From the NCBI RefSeq assembly GCF_037893015.1, contig NC_133666.1, forward strand, positions 619,366,974 to 619,430,973: a stretch of DNA of 64,000 bases. The letters are read 5' to 3'. The position numbers were made by a program, and so were the translations under genes. Shown here piece by piece: positions 46,140 to 57,171 of the stretch (positions are counted from its first letter, which is position 1; each line of letters starts with the position of its first letter). This stretch comes from Macrotis lagotis. Lineage: Eukaryota > Chordata > Mammalia > Peramelemorphia > Peramelidae. The notes beneath the pieces are model-generated. The model was not told the origin of the DNA, did no database searches, and saw only the letters and a program-made list of their open reading frames with translations.

Positions 46140-47080
46140 ATCTAATACCACCTATCTACTTAAAAGGGGATGGGAGAGAGAGGAAGGAACAGAGCAGAGA
46201 AAGTATGGAGATGGTGGAGACAATTTTCTTAGGATCAAGTATCTACAGCTTTGTCCCTACTTCACTGTCTTCTGTGCTGGGGAATTGGAAGCAGATGCTG
46301 ACTTGACAGAGGTTGGAAGAAACATCCTCACCTTCATCTCTATATGATTATCCTGAGATTCAGAAAAGAAGACCAGAGTTTGAGTTTGGTCAATAGGATG
46401 GTGGAGAAAGGTCAGAGGAAGTATGATGAAGGGGAGGCGATGTTAGGGAGACCTGGGAGAGGTAGGACCAAGAAGAATTGGTTACTCCATTGGGCCTCTG
46501 CAGTAATGGATAGGCACCAGACATTTGTGGTCTGAATAAATGAAAGTCACTTATTAAATGTTGCTGCAGCAAGCCATGCCAAGTCCCCAGGGTTGGGCAT
46601 AATGGGTAGGCCGTAGCTCAGTAGCAACAGGTACCAAGGCCAGTTAACAGGAAAATGGCAGCATGCCATGGCAAGGAGGTCCAATGCCAGGACAAGACAA
46701 CACTCAGTATCTCCAAAAGCCCAGTCACCTGTCAGAGCATTGTGGACCATGAAAAAGCCAGAGGTCAAGTAGAGGAGGTCAGCCCCAGGCAGCTGGGACA
46801 GGTGTGGAGGCAAGGCCCACCCACCCAGGCCTGCTTACCCCAAACACAATGCATAAAAATTTCCAGCAGCACTCTCCCCCCCAGGCCCAAGAGGGCTTCA
46901 GAGCCTCCCACAATGGCTGGGGAGAGGCCTTCAGGGACTAGAACTGGGGGCGGCGTTGAGGACATAGCTAACTATTGGGCAGCTTCTATTAAAACTGAGA
47001 ACTGCCTAATAATCACTTGTTCTGTCTCTTTACCTGATTTTTGTCCTGTCCCCAATTCTGAAACTTACTCTCCTTTGACT
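46140..47080. other. higher-GC unassigned stretch
   Basis: Noticeably richer in GC than its surroundings, non-repetitive by eye, with an AATAAA at 46534-46539 and open stretches on both strands (46655-47134 plus, 46547-46813 minus). No protein family, splice pattern or repeat family was recognised. Confidence 0.4.
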
Positions 47081-47390
47081 TACAGTCTCTTTTTGTTTTT
47101 CTTATCTCTCTCTTATCCTGCTTCTCTCAGTTAGGTCAGGATCTCTTTTCTGTCTTTGCCTATTTTACTGTATCTCTGATATTTATCTCTTGCTATCTCT
47201 GATCATCTTTACTTTTTTCCCCTCTCAACCCCTTTGTTTCCTTTCTGTCCCTGTCACTATCTTTGTCTCTCAGTCTCACTGCCTCTGTCTCCTTATCCCT
47301 TGGGTTATCTTTGCAATCTTTCTCCCACTGTGTATCTTCCCTACTTTCTGGCTGTCTCACAGTCTTGTTTTCCTGTTCCTGGGGTAACCC
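47080..47390 (+). repeat. long pyrimidine-rich tract
   Basis: About 300 bases of CT-dominated sequence with repeated CTGTCTCTTT-like words. Open frames here are composition artefacts. Confidence 0.6.
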
Positions 47391-48105
47391 AGACCAATAG
47401 GTCCTGGCTCTTTCTGCTGGAACCTTGGTCTCCTAGGTAGTACAGTGGTCTGTGTTTTTGATCTGTTTCTTTGTCCTAAGCTGGCCTAGATATGAGTGAT
47501 GGGAAGGAATTGGGGCAGGACTGGGTCTGGATGCAAGTGTGTTGGTGGAGGAGAGTACTGCAGGGTAATTTAAGTCAGAGTTTTGTCTGAAATAAGTCTC
47601 ACATTCTTACTCCCTCCCCCCCCCCCCCAAGTCCCTGAGAGGAAGGGAAAGATAGAGATCTGTACTACAGTTTTCTAAAGGTAGGATGGGGACTTGTGGG
47701 AGCGATCCATGATGGAAGGTGTCTGGATGCCTGGAGTCTTGACCATAGCCCACTCCCAGTGAGAGCCAGCGTGTCTGCATTCCTTGGTATCTCTGGAGCC
47801 AAGAGTAACATCTGACTGCCAGGGTCCTGACTTGCCTGGGACTCAAAGCCAGACTGGTAGGGAAATCAATAGAGGCAGGGAGAGGTGAGCAGGAAGCAGG
47901 TGAGCAGCTGACATGAAGGCTCCTGCTGCCCTGTATACTTAAATAAATAATGCCTCCCTCTCTTTTATTCCCAATCACACAGAATTTTGTGTAGACACTG
48001 TTTGTCTCATTTACTCCCACAGATTCATATACCATAATGTGTCCTTTTTCATCTATAGCCAGTTGAACAAGTTCTCTCTCCTTTTTTATCCTTTCTTTCT
48101 CTCCT

Positions 48106-48109
<4 letters not shown>

Positions 48110-48153
<44 letters not shown>
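48110..48153. repeat. (TC)n microsatellite
   Basis: About 20 TC units. It creates the Arg-Glu repeat in the open stretch at 47607-48200 on the minus strand, which is not a gene call. Confidence 0.95.
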
Positions 48154-48157
<4 letters not shown>

Positions 48158-48214
48158 GCCTTCCTCTCTCCTTCCCCCCTTTGTTTCTTCCTGAGATCAT
48201 TTAGTTCTATTTCC

Positions 48215-48335
48215 TTTTTCACATACAAGAAAAATGAAGCCCGGGGCAGGGGGTAATTACCTTTCTTAATTCAAAGAGTGAGTCAATGGCAGAGCTAAGA
48301 CTGGAATATAGGTGTCCTGACATCTCCAGGACTTT
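48215..48335 (-). repeat. MIR-like fragment
   Basis: AATTCAAAGAGTGAGTCAAT, GGCAGAGCTAAGACTGGAAT and GTGTCCTGAC; antisense, worn. Confidence 0.45.
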
Positions 48336-48639
48336 TCCTGTTATACCAGGAAGTTTCTATTTCAAAGTTGAGCCCTGAACAGTACAATGCTAACTGTCAG
48401 CAAGAAATCTCTGGTAGGCATTGCAAGGGAGTTCATTGCATAATTGTGTTAGGCTATCCTAGCAAGGTTAGCAGAGAAGGAGAAACTTGCCCAAATGAAA
48501 ATTATGTGTGTGTTAGGGAGGTGGATAGAGCTGATCTTTGGTCTCACCAACTTCTCTCATTTCCATCCCAGCCAGGTAGCTTTCTTTCTTCTTCTCATCC
48601 ACACTTGACCTCTAGCTGAATTCAATCCATTATTTTATT

Positions 48640-48755
48640 TTTTGAGACAACTGGATTTAAATAATTTGACCAGGGTCACACAACTAATATCTTTGAGATG
48701 GATTTTAACTCAGGTCTTCCTGACTTCAGGACTGGTACTCTATCCATCAAGCCCC
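48640..48755 (-). repeat. old SINE
   Basis: CCAGGGTCACACAACTAATA, GGATTTTAACTCAGGTCTTC and TACTCTATCCATCAAGCCCC; diverged antisense copy. Confidence 0.7.
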
Positions 48756-49289
48756 AGTTCATTTTTACATCATTTTTCAAGCTTCAAGTCTGTGGCCTTC
48801 TATTCTTTTTGTACCAAAAAGCAATTTCTTTTTGGGTCATGCCCTGACCCTGAAGTTTTGCTCTGTGAAATCTTTAAAGTGTAGGTAGGGTTTATGTCTA
48901 AGTTTTTTCCAAAAGTGAGTAACAGCTTCCCGACTCATGCACAAGCTCTCTGTACAATATACAGGAGTCTTCGTTTCACCCACTATAGGGTATACCTAAG
49001 ACTGAGGAGTTCGTGAACAAATACAGAAACATGAAACACTTAACTCATTAGAATTCTTTCGCTACTAAAAAGGCGAAAACATTTTGAGGGATTGTCAAAC
49101 AAACACTATTCAAGCAATTCATAGCAATTGCAGAGGTGAGAAAGTCTAGATCTCTTTCCACCCTGCTCTCCTCACCCTCCCCTACTCTAAACATATTATG
49201 ACTTTCGTCCTTCATCTATAGGTTAGTCCTCTGTGGAAAATCTTTTTATTTTTTTCAATAGGTAAAAGTTTAAGAAAATCTTCTCCTTT

Positions 49290-49447
49290 GGGTCAGCTAG
49301 GTGGCACAATGGATAGAGCACCAGCCCTGGAGTCAGGAGAAACTGTTCAAATCTGGTCTCAGACAATAATTACCTAGCTGTGTGGCCTTGGAAAAGTCAC
49401 TTGACCCCATTGCCTTGAACCCCCCCCCCAAAAAAAAGAAGAAAAAA
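49290..49447 (+). repeat. tRNA-derived SINE
   Basis: Sense copy with a C-run (about 49420-49429) before its A-rich tail. Confidence 0.92.
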
Positions 49448-50139
49448 AATCTCTCTCTAGGAGACCAATGTCCTACTCAAACTTAGAAGCTCTACATCTC
49501 TTAGAAACTCTGGACCATTCTCAGGAACTTTAGTTCCTTGTGTCCAAATCTTTGGCTTTCTTCTGCCTTTTCATCCAATAGACTTCCATGTGCTTCCCTT
49601 GCCAGTCACCATTTTCTTCTGGATGTAGGAAGAAAACAGAAAATCTTATCCCAATCTTGCTGCATGATATTCTGAAAGTCCAATAAAGAGAAAAAATGAG
49701 AAATTAAAGGCAGAATCATTTAGCTACTGGAAAAAAAGATGATTGTTTTCAATAAGATTCTGACCCTTACTGACTCATTACCAATCATTGTGAAAGCAGT
49801 CACAATGACTGGGAACATTTTTTTCAGCAAGGTACTAGAGTACATGTCCATCCCTATAAGAAATGCCTTTTAGACAAAGACCAATGCCCTATAATCCCAT
49901 CAAGTTAATTGGGGGAGGAGGAGAGGGATCATTAAATTGATCAAAGGCTCCTCAAATCAACCCTCCTACATCAACATGAGTCTACTTTCTCAATGCCCCT
50001 AAGAAGGTTATCCTTTTTTCCCTGAAATATACTCACTCCCCACCGTGGTGCTTTAAGACTGCAAAACTCTCCTTCACTTCAATTGTTGGTGTTCTTCTGG
50101 TTTATCCCTTTTATGTTGGACTTTTTGGTTTTTGTTATT

Positions 50140-50480
50140 TTATCAGAATCACGGATTGGAAAGGACCTTAGTGACTTCTGGTTCCACACCTGCATAAAAA
50201 CAAACTCCACAAGAGACCATCGTCTTTACTCAAATACCCACAATGGGGGGGAACCACCGTTTTCTGAGGCAGTCCATTTGACTTTGGGACAGTTTGGAAG
50301 GTTTTCCTGACAAAATGATATGTCCATCTTTGAATCTTCTTTCATTCACTGCTCCTGATTCTGTCTTCTGGGGTCTAAGAGAACATTTCTAAATCCTCCT
50401 CCATGAGACAGCCCTTCAAAAAGCTGAAGAGTTGTTTCCCTCCAGGCTAAACATCTCCAGTTCTTTCTATTGACCCTCTC
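50140..50480 (-). repeat. CR1/L3-clade LINE 3' fragment
   Basis: TCAGAATCACGGATTGGAAA, GACCTTAGTGACTTCTGG, TGAGGCAGTCCATTTGACTT and TGTTTCCCTCCAGGCTAAAC follow the antisense CR1/L3 order seen at 4.85 kb. Confidence 0.6.
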
Positions 50481-50534
50481 ATGACGTAGATTTAATCAGG
50501 TGACTTCATCCCCTCAGTGTCTGGCATAGCCAAT

Positions 50535-50770
50535 AAGCATTTATTAGGTACCTACTGAATGCCAGGCAATCTACTAAGTTCAAAGAAAGGCAAAAGACAG
50601 ACCCCTACCCTTGCTCATAGTTTATCTAACAATATGCAAATAACTACTCTTAAACAAGTCATGGATGGGATAAATCAGAAGCGATCAACAAAGGGAAGGG
50701 GTATTGCAAAGGGCTGGACAAGGTTTTCTGTAGTTAGTGGGATTTTAGTCAGAATTGGAGGAAGCCAGGG
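50535..50770 (-). repeat. L2-like LINE fragment
   Basis: AGCATTTATTAGGTACCTAC, TGAATGCCAGGCAATCTACT and AGACCCCTACCC-like words; same class as 31030 and 53235. Confidence 0.5.
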
Positions 50771-50835
50771 AACCTACAGAGCACAATGCCCCGCTCGCAG
50801 TTGGTGGCAAAAACATGGATTTTGAGTCTGAGATT

Positions 50836-51012
50836 ATTGTTGTTATGCAGTCTTTTCCATCAGGACCCCCTCGGGTTTTCTTGGCAAAGACACTGGAATG
50901 GTCTTGCTATGTCCTTCTCCAGCTCATTTCCTAGATGAGGAAACTGAGGCAGAGTTAAGCGACTTGCCCAGGGTCACACGGCTGGTGCGTGTCTGAGGCT
51001 GGATTTGAAGAT
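50836..51012 (-). repeat. RTE-tailed SINE, antisense
   Basis: CCCCTCGGGTTTTCTTGGCA and GACACTGGAATGGTCTTGC are the reverse complement of the tail seen at 7340-7400, followed by AGGAAACTGAGGCAGAGTTA and a SINE head complement. Confidence 0.7.
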
Positions 51013-51024
51013 CTGAGCTTTTCT

Positions 51025-51092
51025 AGAAAACCCCAGGCAGGGTCAGGAAGAGTGGGCCTCGGCTGAAACCACTGAACAGCAATAACAGCAGA
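51025..51092 (+). repeat. RTE-type tail, sense, facing the preceding SINE
   Basis: AGAAAACCCCAGGCAGGGTC and CTGAAACCACTGAACAGCAA are the sense form of the same tail, about a dozen bases after the antisense copy. Confidence 0.6.
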
Positions 51093-51119
51093 AGGGTTCT
51101 AGGTGATCACTTAAGGTTT

Positions 51120-51470
51120 GTTAAGGTCGAAGTTCAAAGCCAGGAGCTACAGGAGGGGCAGGCCCTCGACTCCTCTTTCCCCACCCCCTCGGCTCTCGGG
51201 GGGATGCGGCTTCACCACTGAGACGGGGGTCCTCCCATGAAGCTAGAGCTTTCCTGGAACCCGGCGGGGCCGCGGGCTTCCCGGGTCTCTTCTGGTCACC
51301 CTTGGCCTTGGCCGCCCGTGGCCCCACCCCGCCCCCGGGGTCCCCTGCGGGAGGCAGAGAGTGGCCGCACACAGGGCAGATGCAGGTCACGGGCATTTAT
51401 GAAGCGCCTACTGTGTACCAGGCCCTGAGATGAGCACCGTGGAGGAGGAGCAAGGTGAAAGCATGACCCA
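51120..51470 (+). promoter_or_regulatory. small CpG island, candidate zinc-finger gene promoter
   Basis: About 20 CpG dinucleotides by hand count, in a window where CpG is otherwise rare, with GGCGGGGCCGCGGGC and CCCCGCCCCCGGGGTC blocks that could bind SP/KLF factors. It precedes the KRAB-A remnant at 51.8 kb by about 350 bases, a typical promoter position. The activity and the transcript are inferred. Confidence 0.6.
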
Positions 51471-51700
51471 GTCAGGGCAATGATCCCGAAAACTGGAGGG
51501 GCCAGAGTGGAATGGGAGACCTAGGGACTGGGTATGGTGGTGTGGTAATAATAAGAATAAGAATAAGAATACTGATAAGAATATGCATTCGTGAAGCACC
51601 TACTGTGTACCAGACCCTGAGATGAGCACCATGGATGTAGAGAAAGGCAAAAGCAGGAGCCAGTGAGTCCCGTGATCCCCACAATTAGAGCATAATGCTG
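51393..51700. repeat. two tandem copies of an L2-like end plus (AATAAG)n
   Basis: GCCTACTGTGTACCAGGCCC and CTGAGATGAGCACCGTGG near 51406-51440 recur as CACCTACTGTGTACCAGACC and CTGAGATGAGCACCATGG near 51597-51635. An AATAAG-type repeat lies between (51548-51575). Confidence 0.75.
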
Positions 51701-51805
51701 ACTTTAGGTCTCTTGTCTCCCCAAGGACATAAATACTAAGAGCCCTTTATATTTCCATCCCTTCCCCTTTCTCTTCTTCCTCTCATTCTCCGTCCCCCTG
51801 GATGT

Positions 51806-51913
51806 GTTCTTTTAGGAGTCATCATTGTACAAGAAGATGGCGCTATGACCTCCATGAAAAGGAATTCTGCCAGGACACCATGCTGGAGAAGGATGGGAAC
51901 ATGGTCTCCTTGG
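51806..51913 (+). pseudogene. KRAB-A remnant with internal deletion
   Basis: After a TTTTAG acceptor and a degenerate start, the downstream half reads DLHEKEFCQDTMLEKDGNMV followed by SLG and a GTAAGG donor at 51914. This matches the KRAB-A tail DxxQKxxYxDVMLENYGNLVSLG. The EEW-containing centre is missing. It could have been the 5' exon of the finger exon at 61.2 kb. No KRAB-B exon was found between them. Confidence 0.65.
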
Positions 51914-52059
51914 GTAAGGATTCTCTGGAATCTGCTGTTCTGGGGCTCTTGGCTTTGCCTGCTTTATTAATAGCTGTGAGACTTCTGCAGGACTTGACTG
52001 AGCTGACTCAGAACTGGGCTCATGGAGTTTAGAGTCACAAAAGACCCTAGAGGCCATCT

Positions 52060-52515
52060 AGTCTGAATCCTTATTTTATATGGAGAGAATTGAGGTCTAG
52101 CCAGGTGAAGTGACTTGCAGGAAGCTCATCCAGCTGAGAAATACAGAGCCAGGATTGCCACCACGGTCCCCTCACTGCAGATCTGGGCTTCACATCACAG
52201 GTTTCTATTTCTTCATGCAGTCCTTCTCTTGGGACCAGAAATGAAGCTGTACCAATTTAGGCTAAAGATTCATGTTGGGGAGGTGGGGAGAAGGAGAAAG
52301 AAGGGGAAGGGCCTACTCTAATGTTTGATTTACTAGCTCTGAATGAGTCCTTGCAGTTAGCTGGACTAGATCATAGGAGAACTTAGTGATTATTTAATTC
52401 AAGTTTCTTGTTTTATTGATGAAGAAACTGAGACCCAGACTGACTTGTCCAAGGCCATAAAGCTAATAAGTAGCAAAACTAGATCTAAACCCAGGTTTTG
52501 TATTCCAGTTCATTT
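52060..52515 (-). repeat. MIR-like fragments
   Basis: Two worn antisense pieces, near 52065-52130 (TTGAGGTCTAGCCAGGTGAA) and 52390-52515 (GATGAAGAAACTGAGACCCA, TAAAGCTAATAAGTAGCAAA). Between them nothing was recognised. Confidence 0.5.
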
Positions 52516-52852
52516 TACACATTATTTGTACCCATGTCATATAAGACTTTCTTGAAGGAGCTAGGGAGACAGGGTGGTTTTAGCTTGAATACTGGACACA
52601 AAGACACTTGAACTTTGATTCATAGGCAATGGGAAACTACTGAAGATTTGTGTGCAGGATCCTGGAAGCAAACAAAAAGATAAGTAAGATGACTCCTTCC
52701 TTTAAAGATTTTTAGAGATAGTAAGGGAAACAAGACAAAGGGACAAATAAAGAAAGGACAGCAGAAATTAAAATAGATCAAGGAGTGCTATGAGATAAAA
52801 TAAGGGAAAGATCACTTCTTACTTACAGCTCCATGGAGGAGGTGGCATCTTT

Positions 52853-53020
52853 TTTAGGTTTGTTTTTTTGTTTGTTTGTTTGTTTGCAAGGCAATAGGGT
52901 TAAGCAGCTTGCCCAAGGCCACACAGTTAGGTAATTATTAAGTGTCTGAGGTCAGATTTGAACCCAGGTATTCCTGACTCCAGGGCTGGTGTTCAATCCA
53001 CTGTGCCACCTAGCCACCCC
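52853..53020 (-). repeat. tRNA-derived SINE
   Basis: Antisense with a GTTT-expanded tail (52862-52885). TSD AGGAGGTGGCAT with minor change at about 52837 and 53022. Confidence 0.93.
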
Positions 53021-53119
53021 AAGGAGGTGGCATTTTACCTGAGCCTTGAAGGATAGGTAGGATGTTGTCAGGCAGAGATGGGAAGAGAAAAGTCATGTTT
53101 ATATAGTGTGTGAAGGTTT

Positions 53120-53230
53120 GCCAAGGGCTCTCCTTAGAATAGCCTTATGAAAAGAGGTTGTACAAGTATTACTTTCCCCAGGTTATAAACTGAAACTCAG
53201 AGTAGGGAAATGACATCACAATCAGTCACT
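53120..53230 (-). repeat. MIR-like fragment
   Basis: GAATAGCCTTATGAAAAGAG, AACTGAAACTCAGAGTAGGG and AAATGACATCAC; antisense. Confidence 0.55.
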
Positions 53231-53234
53231 AAAT

Positions 53235-53725
53235 CAACAAGTGCCTATTTATTTATTAAGTGCCTCTTATGTTTGAGGTACTGTACTGGGTGCTGGGGGG
53301 CCAAAGGGCAAACAATCACTCCTCGAAGGGGGCTGATATTCTATTAAGAGAAGTATATACACAGAACAAATATGAAGAGAATAAGCATGTTAAATCCAGA
53401 GTAGTTAAATATAAAGAAGTTTAAGAAAGAAGGCTGACATTTGAAGGGAATCAGGAAAGACTTCATATAGAAGGAGGTGCTTGGTCTGCATCTTGAAGGA
53501 AAAGAGAGAGTATATGGGGGGAGTGAGGAGGGAATGTTGGGAGAGCTGATGCACAGATATGGAGAAAGGATATGGAAGGTGAGGTAATGGGGGCCTTCAT
53601 CTGGATGATGACAGTGACAGAGGAGGGATTCAGAAAAAGGCAAACAGCAGACCTTGGCAACAGATTGAATGTGTGGGGGAGTGTGAGAGTGAGGAGTTGA
53701 GGTTGCTGGCCTGAAAGACTGAGAG
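53235..53725 (-). repeat. L2-like LINE fragment
   Basis: TTTATTAAGTGCCTCTTATG, GTACTGTACTGGGTGCTGGG, then GACTTCATATAGAAGGAGGT and GACCTTGGCAACAGATTGAA; collinear with the interrupted copy at 31.0/35.1 kb. Confidence 0.6.
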
Positions 53726-54279
53726 GATGATTGTGCCCTTAACAATAACAGAGAAGTTTAAAAGTATTAATTAACCCCTTAAAAAAAAAACCCAACAGGC
53801 TATAACGGAAGCTGAATCAGGTTCAGTTCAACTGAAATGGCAAAGATTTGTCAACTGGACTCAACTTCTTGCTGTGGAGGCTGGAGCCACAGCAAAGTAG
53901 GCAAAATCAACTGTGCAGAGACTAAGACAGAGGTTTGTTTTCTATAGTGAAGGAAATAACTTGCAAGCAGTGAGGGAAACTAGACACATCTGCCAACCCC
54001 CACCTTCACCCCAATGGCAGATTTATGTATTTATGGCTAGATAAAGATTCAGACATCAAGTGTAGTAATAATAGTGAGATATAAGAGCAGCAATGAGGCA
54101 TTGTCTAGTGACAAAAGTCCGTTCACAGTGATGCAGAGAATCATGGGCATAGGGAATATTGAAATTAATTGGAAACAAAATTTTGTAGATCTTTTGTTGA
54201 CACTGTTAAAAAAATCTTGACTCTTCCTCTCTATCACTGTTAAAACACTCCATCTTGTCCTCCAGTCTGACCTTGGCCA

Positions 54280-54675
54280 TATTCTCATTGGTAAGGCAAA
54301 CTAGATTATGCAGGTGCTGAAACATCATCTTGAGACCACCTAGGCTGGAATCAGAGACCCCCGACCCTTCTCAAAAGGCAAACTCTCTTGAGCAACTCCC
54401 AAATCACCACCTCTTCCCATGGACTCTGAGGGAGGATTTAAGGAGTTTTCAGGAGGGGCTCAGCCTCTTTTTGCTTTCAGACTTCTGCTTAATCTTAGCA
54501 GCTGGACTATCAAGATTAATTAGCAATCCATGTGGTTTTCTTTAATCTCTCCTTAACTTCTCTATTACTTTGTGTTGTAACTTCTCAATAAATCTCTATT
54601 TTCTTTTTTACACCTGCATTCCTGAGTCAAGCAGTTATTCTTCACTGGAAAACACCAAACCTCTGCAACCAGAAC
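54280..54675 (+). repeat. possible ERV LTR remnant
   Basis: A + strand R-U5-like end (CTTCTCAATAAATCTCTATT, then a CA-ended stretch near 54674) follows a GATTTAAGG that could be a worn TATA box (54435). No TSD could be fixed. Confidence 0.35.
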
Positions 54676-54924
54676 AATGCTTCACGTATGGCCTTGTTGG
54701 TACTTCCTGGTGTCTGAAGCTAGTCCTCCTGGACATCTCAAACTGGATGTCCCGTTAAATCCAACATATCCAAAACTTGAATTCATTTTCTTTCCTTCCA
54801 AAACTTCCCCCAGAATGGAAAGAGAAGTTCAGTTCAAAGGATTGTTGTTCTGCCAAGCTCAGGGCACTGAGCTTGCTGGGCTTTAGTACTGGAAAACAGG
54901 TTGTCTCCTAATACTGCTTGACAG

Positions 54925-55215
54925 ATTCATTAAGCACTTCTTATTTGCCAGGCTCTGTGCATCATGAAGCAAACACTATCCTCTAGGTGCTTCCATTCTG
55001 CTGGGGCACAGATACAAAAATGAATATAAATCTATATAATATGAAGAAAATTGAAGTGGGAGAGACCATCAACTTGGGCACAAGGGGGCAGGGGTTTAAA
55101 GGAAGGCTTCATGAAGAAGGTGTCAGCTTTTTGAGTCTTAAAAGGAAAGATGGATTCTGAGAGGTAAAGCTATGGATTTCACATATTCTGGAAGTAGAGA
55201 ATGGCTTTTGTGAGC
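54925..55215 (-). repeat. L2-like LINE fragment
   Basis: TTCATTAAGCACTTCTTATT, TGCCAGGCTCTGTGC, GGCTTCATGAAGAAGGTGTC; same class as above. Confidence 0.5.
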
Positions 55216-55249
55216 TGCCTTAAATAGTTTTATATGTATATATAGATAG

Positions 55250-55615
55250 ATTCTTTTCCTTTTTGTTTTTTTTATCTCTTTGGGATACAGACCTGGTACT
55301 GGTATTGCTTGGTCAATGGGTATGTATGATTTTATAGTTCTTTGGGAATAGTTCCAAATTGCTCATATCCTTTGACCATTGGGAATAGCTATAATTCTTA
55401 CAAATTTGACTCAGTTCTCTCTCTCTCTCTCTCTCTCTCTCCATATATATATATATATATAAATGTATACAATGTGCCACAGGCACTGCTTGCCACAAGA
55501 GAGAGGGGGAGGGGATATAGATATAGCTATAGATATAGTTATATAGATAGAAAAATAAGATCTTTATCTGAGAAATTGCTATAAAATTGGTTTCATAGTT
55601 ATGATTACTAACTTT
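55250..55615 (-). repeat. L1 ORF2/3' fragment with microsatellite
   Basis: GGTACTGGTATTGCTTGGTC, GGGAATAGTTCCAAATTGCT and AAATTTGACTCAGTTCTC align with the L1 at 20.46-20.83 kb. A (CT)n-(AT)n run at 55417-55460 is inserted in it. Confidence 0.6.
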
Positions 55616-56061
55616 ATTTTCTTCCATACCTTTGTTCCTCCTTTTTTTGGTACTCTTTTGTACTCTTCTCTCCTTTTACTCTATTCATCCTCATAAGTGT
55701 TTTGCTTTGGACTTTACTCAAGCTGCCCTTCTTTCTGTCAGCTCCCATCCTTTTCTTAGCCACTTCTCCTCCTATTTTCTTATAGAGTAAGATAAATTTC
55801 CATGCCAAAGCTTCACATGCTGCCACATTCATGTCCCCTATATCTCCTCCACTATAAAAGCTCTTTTCCTCTACTTTTATGTGAGATAATTTAGCTTGTT
55901 CTACTGCTCTCTTTCCCCTTTTCCTTGTGCATTTTTCGGGCTCATCCTTTAATTTTGTTTTTTAAATGTATCATTCTATCATAATTGACCTACTCCCATA
56001 TCCTCTATCTATGTATATTCCTTCTCCCTGCCCAATAATGAAAAAGTTCTTTTTGTTAAAA

Positions 56062-56145
56062 AAAAAATATTTATTTAAGGAAATGGGGTTAAGTGATTTG
56101 CCCAAGATCACACAGCTAGGTAACTATTAAGTGTCTGAGGGTGGA
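56062..56145 (-). repeat. partial SINE
   Basis: GGAAATGGGGTTAAGTGATT to TTAAGTGTCTGAGGGTGGAT; the head half is absent. Confidence 0.8.
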
Positions 56146-56511
56146 TTGATATTTGAACTGTTTCTTTCTGGCTGCTTACAATGTTTTCTTCTTGTCCAGA
56201 GAACTCTGTAATTTGACTGTAGCAGTCTTAGGAGTTTTCATTTTGGGATCTCTTTCTGGAGATGATCCGTGGAGTCTTTCAATTTCTGTTTCGCCCTCTG
56301 GTTCTAGACTGTCAGTGTACTTGTCCTTGCTAAATTTTTTGAAAGATAATGTCCCAGTTCTTTTTTATTGTTATTATTATTATGACTTTCAGTTAGTCCA
56401 AAAATTCTTGAAGTATCTCTTCTGGATCAATTTTTCTGGTCAGTTATTTTTGCAAAAAGATATTTCATATTTTCTCCTGTTTTTTCATTCTTTTGGTTTT
56501 GTTTGTTTCTT

Positions 56512-56687
56512 CTTTTTTTTTATTTAAATTTTTTTTTAGTTTTTGTTTTTTTTCAAGGCAATGGGGTTAAGTGGCTTGCCCAAGGCCACACAGCTAGGTA
56601 ATTATTAAATGTCTGAGGCCAGATTTGAACCCAGGTACTCCTGACTCCAGGGCCAGTACTCTATCCACTGTGCCACCTAGCCACCCC
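56512..56687 (-). repeat. tRNA-derived SINE
   Basis: Antisense. The exact 13-base TSD TTGTTTGTTTCTT lies at 56499-56511 and 56688-56700. Confidence 0.94.
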
Positions 56688-56778
56688 TTGTTTGTTTCTT
56701 GATGTCTTATAGAATCACTAGCTTTTTTCAGTGAGATTTTGCACCTCCTTTCTCTTGTGGATAATTCTACTTTTTTAA

Positions 56779-56928
56779 ATTTTTTTTTAGGTTTTTGCAA
56801 GGCAAATAGGGTTAAGTGGCTTGTCCAAGGCCACACAGCTAGGTAAGTATTGTCTGAGACTGGATTTGAACCCAGGCACTCCTGACTCCAGGGCTGGTGC
56901 TTTATCCACTAGCCACCTAGCTGCCTCT
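56779..56928 (-). repeat. tRNA-derived SINE
   Basis: Antisense. TSD ATAATTCTRCTTTTTTAA at 56761-56778 and 56929-56946, one mismatch. Confidence 0.94.
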
Positions 56929-57142
56929 ATAATTCTGCTTTTTTAAGTTCTTTTCTCCAGTGAATCTTTAATTTCTTTTCCTGTTTGGTCAATTCTGCTT
57001 TTTAAAGAGTTCTCTTCAGTAAATTTTGTGGATCTTTTTTTTTCTATTTGGTCAATTCTTATTGATTAAGGAATTCTCTTCAATGGATTTTTGTGTCTCC
57101 TTTACCATTTGACTTAATTCTTTTTTTAAAGATATTTCTTCA

Positions 57143-57171
57143 TTATGTGTGTGTGTGTGTGTGTGTGTGTC
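57143..57171. repeat. (TG)n microsatellite
   Basis: About 14 TG units inside the HAL1-like copy. Confidence 0.9.

Noticed and set aside
46655..47134. 159-codon open stretch on the plus strand
   Set aside because: No recognisable domain, runs into a pyrimidine tract, and overlaps open frames on the other strand. Recorded only as an unassigned GC-richer region.
47607..48200. 197-codon open stretch on the minus strand
   Set aside because: Its N-terminal Arg-Glu run is translation of the (TC)n microsatellite. The rest shows no domain, splice sites or family, and the frame is open by composition.
51121..51396. Pro/Gly-rich open stretch on the minus strand
   Set aside because: It coincides with the CpG island, where GC-rich DNA lacks stop codons by chance.
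53344..53745. 133-codon minus-strand open stretch
   Set aside because: Lies wholly within an L2-like fragment and shows no reverse transcriptase motif.
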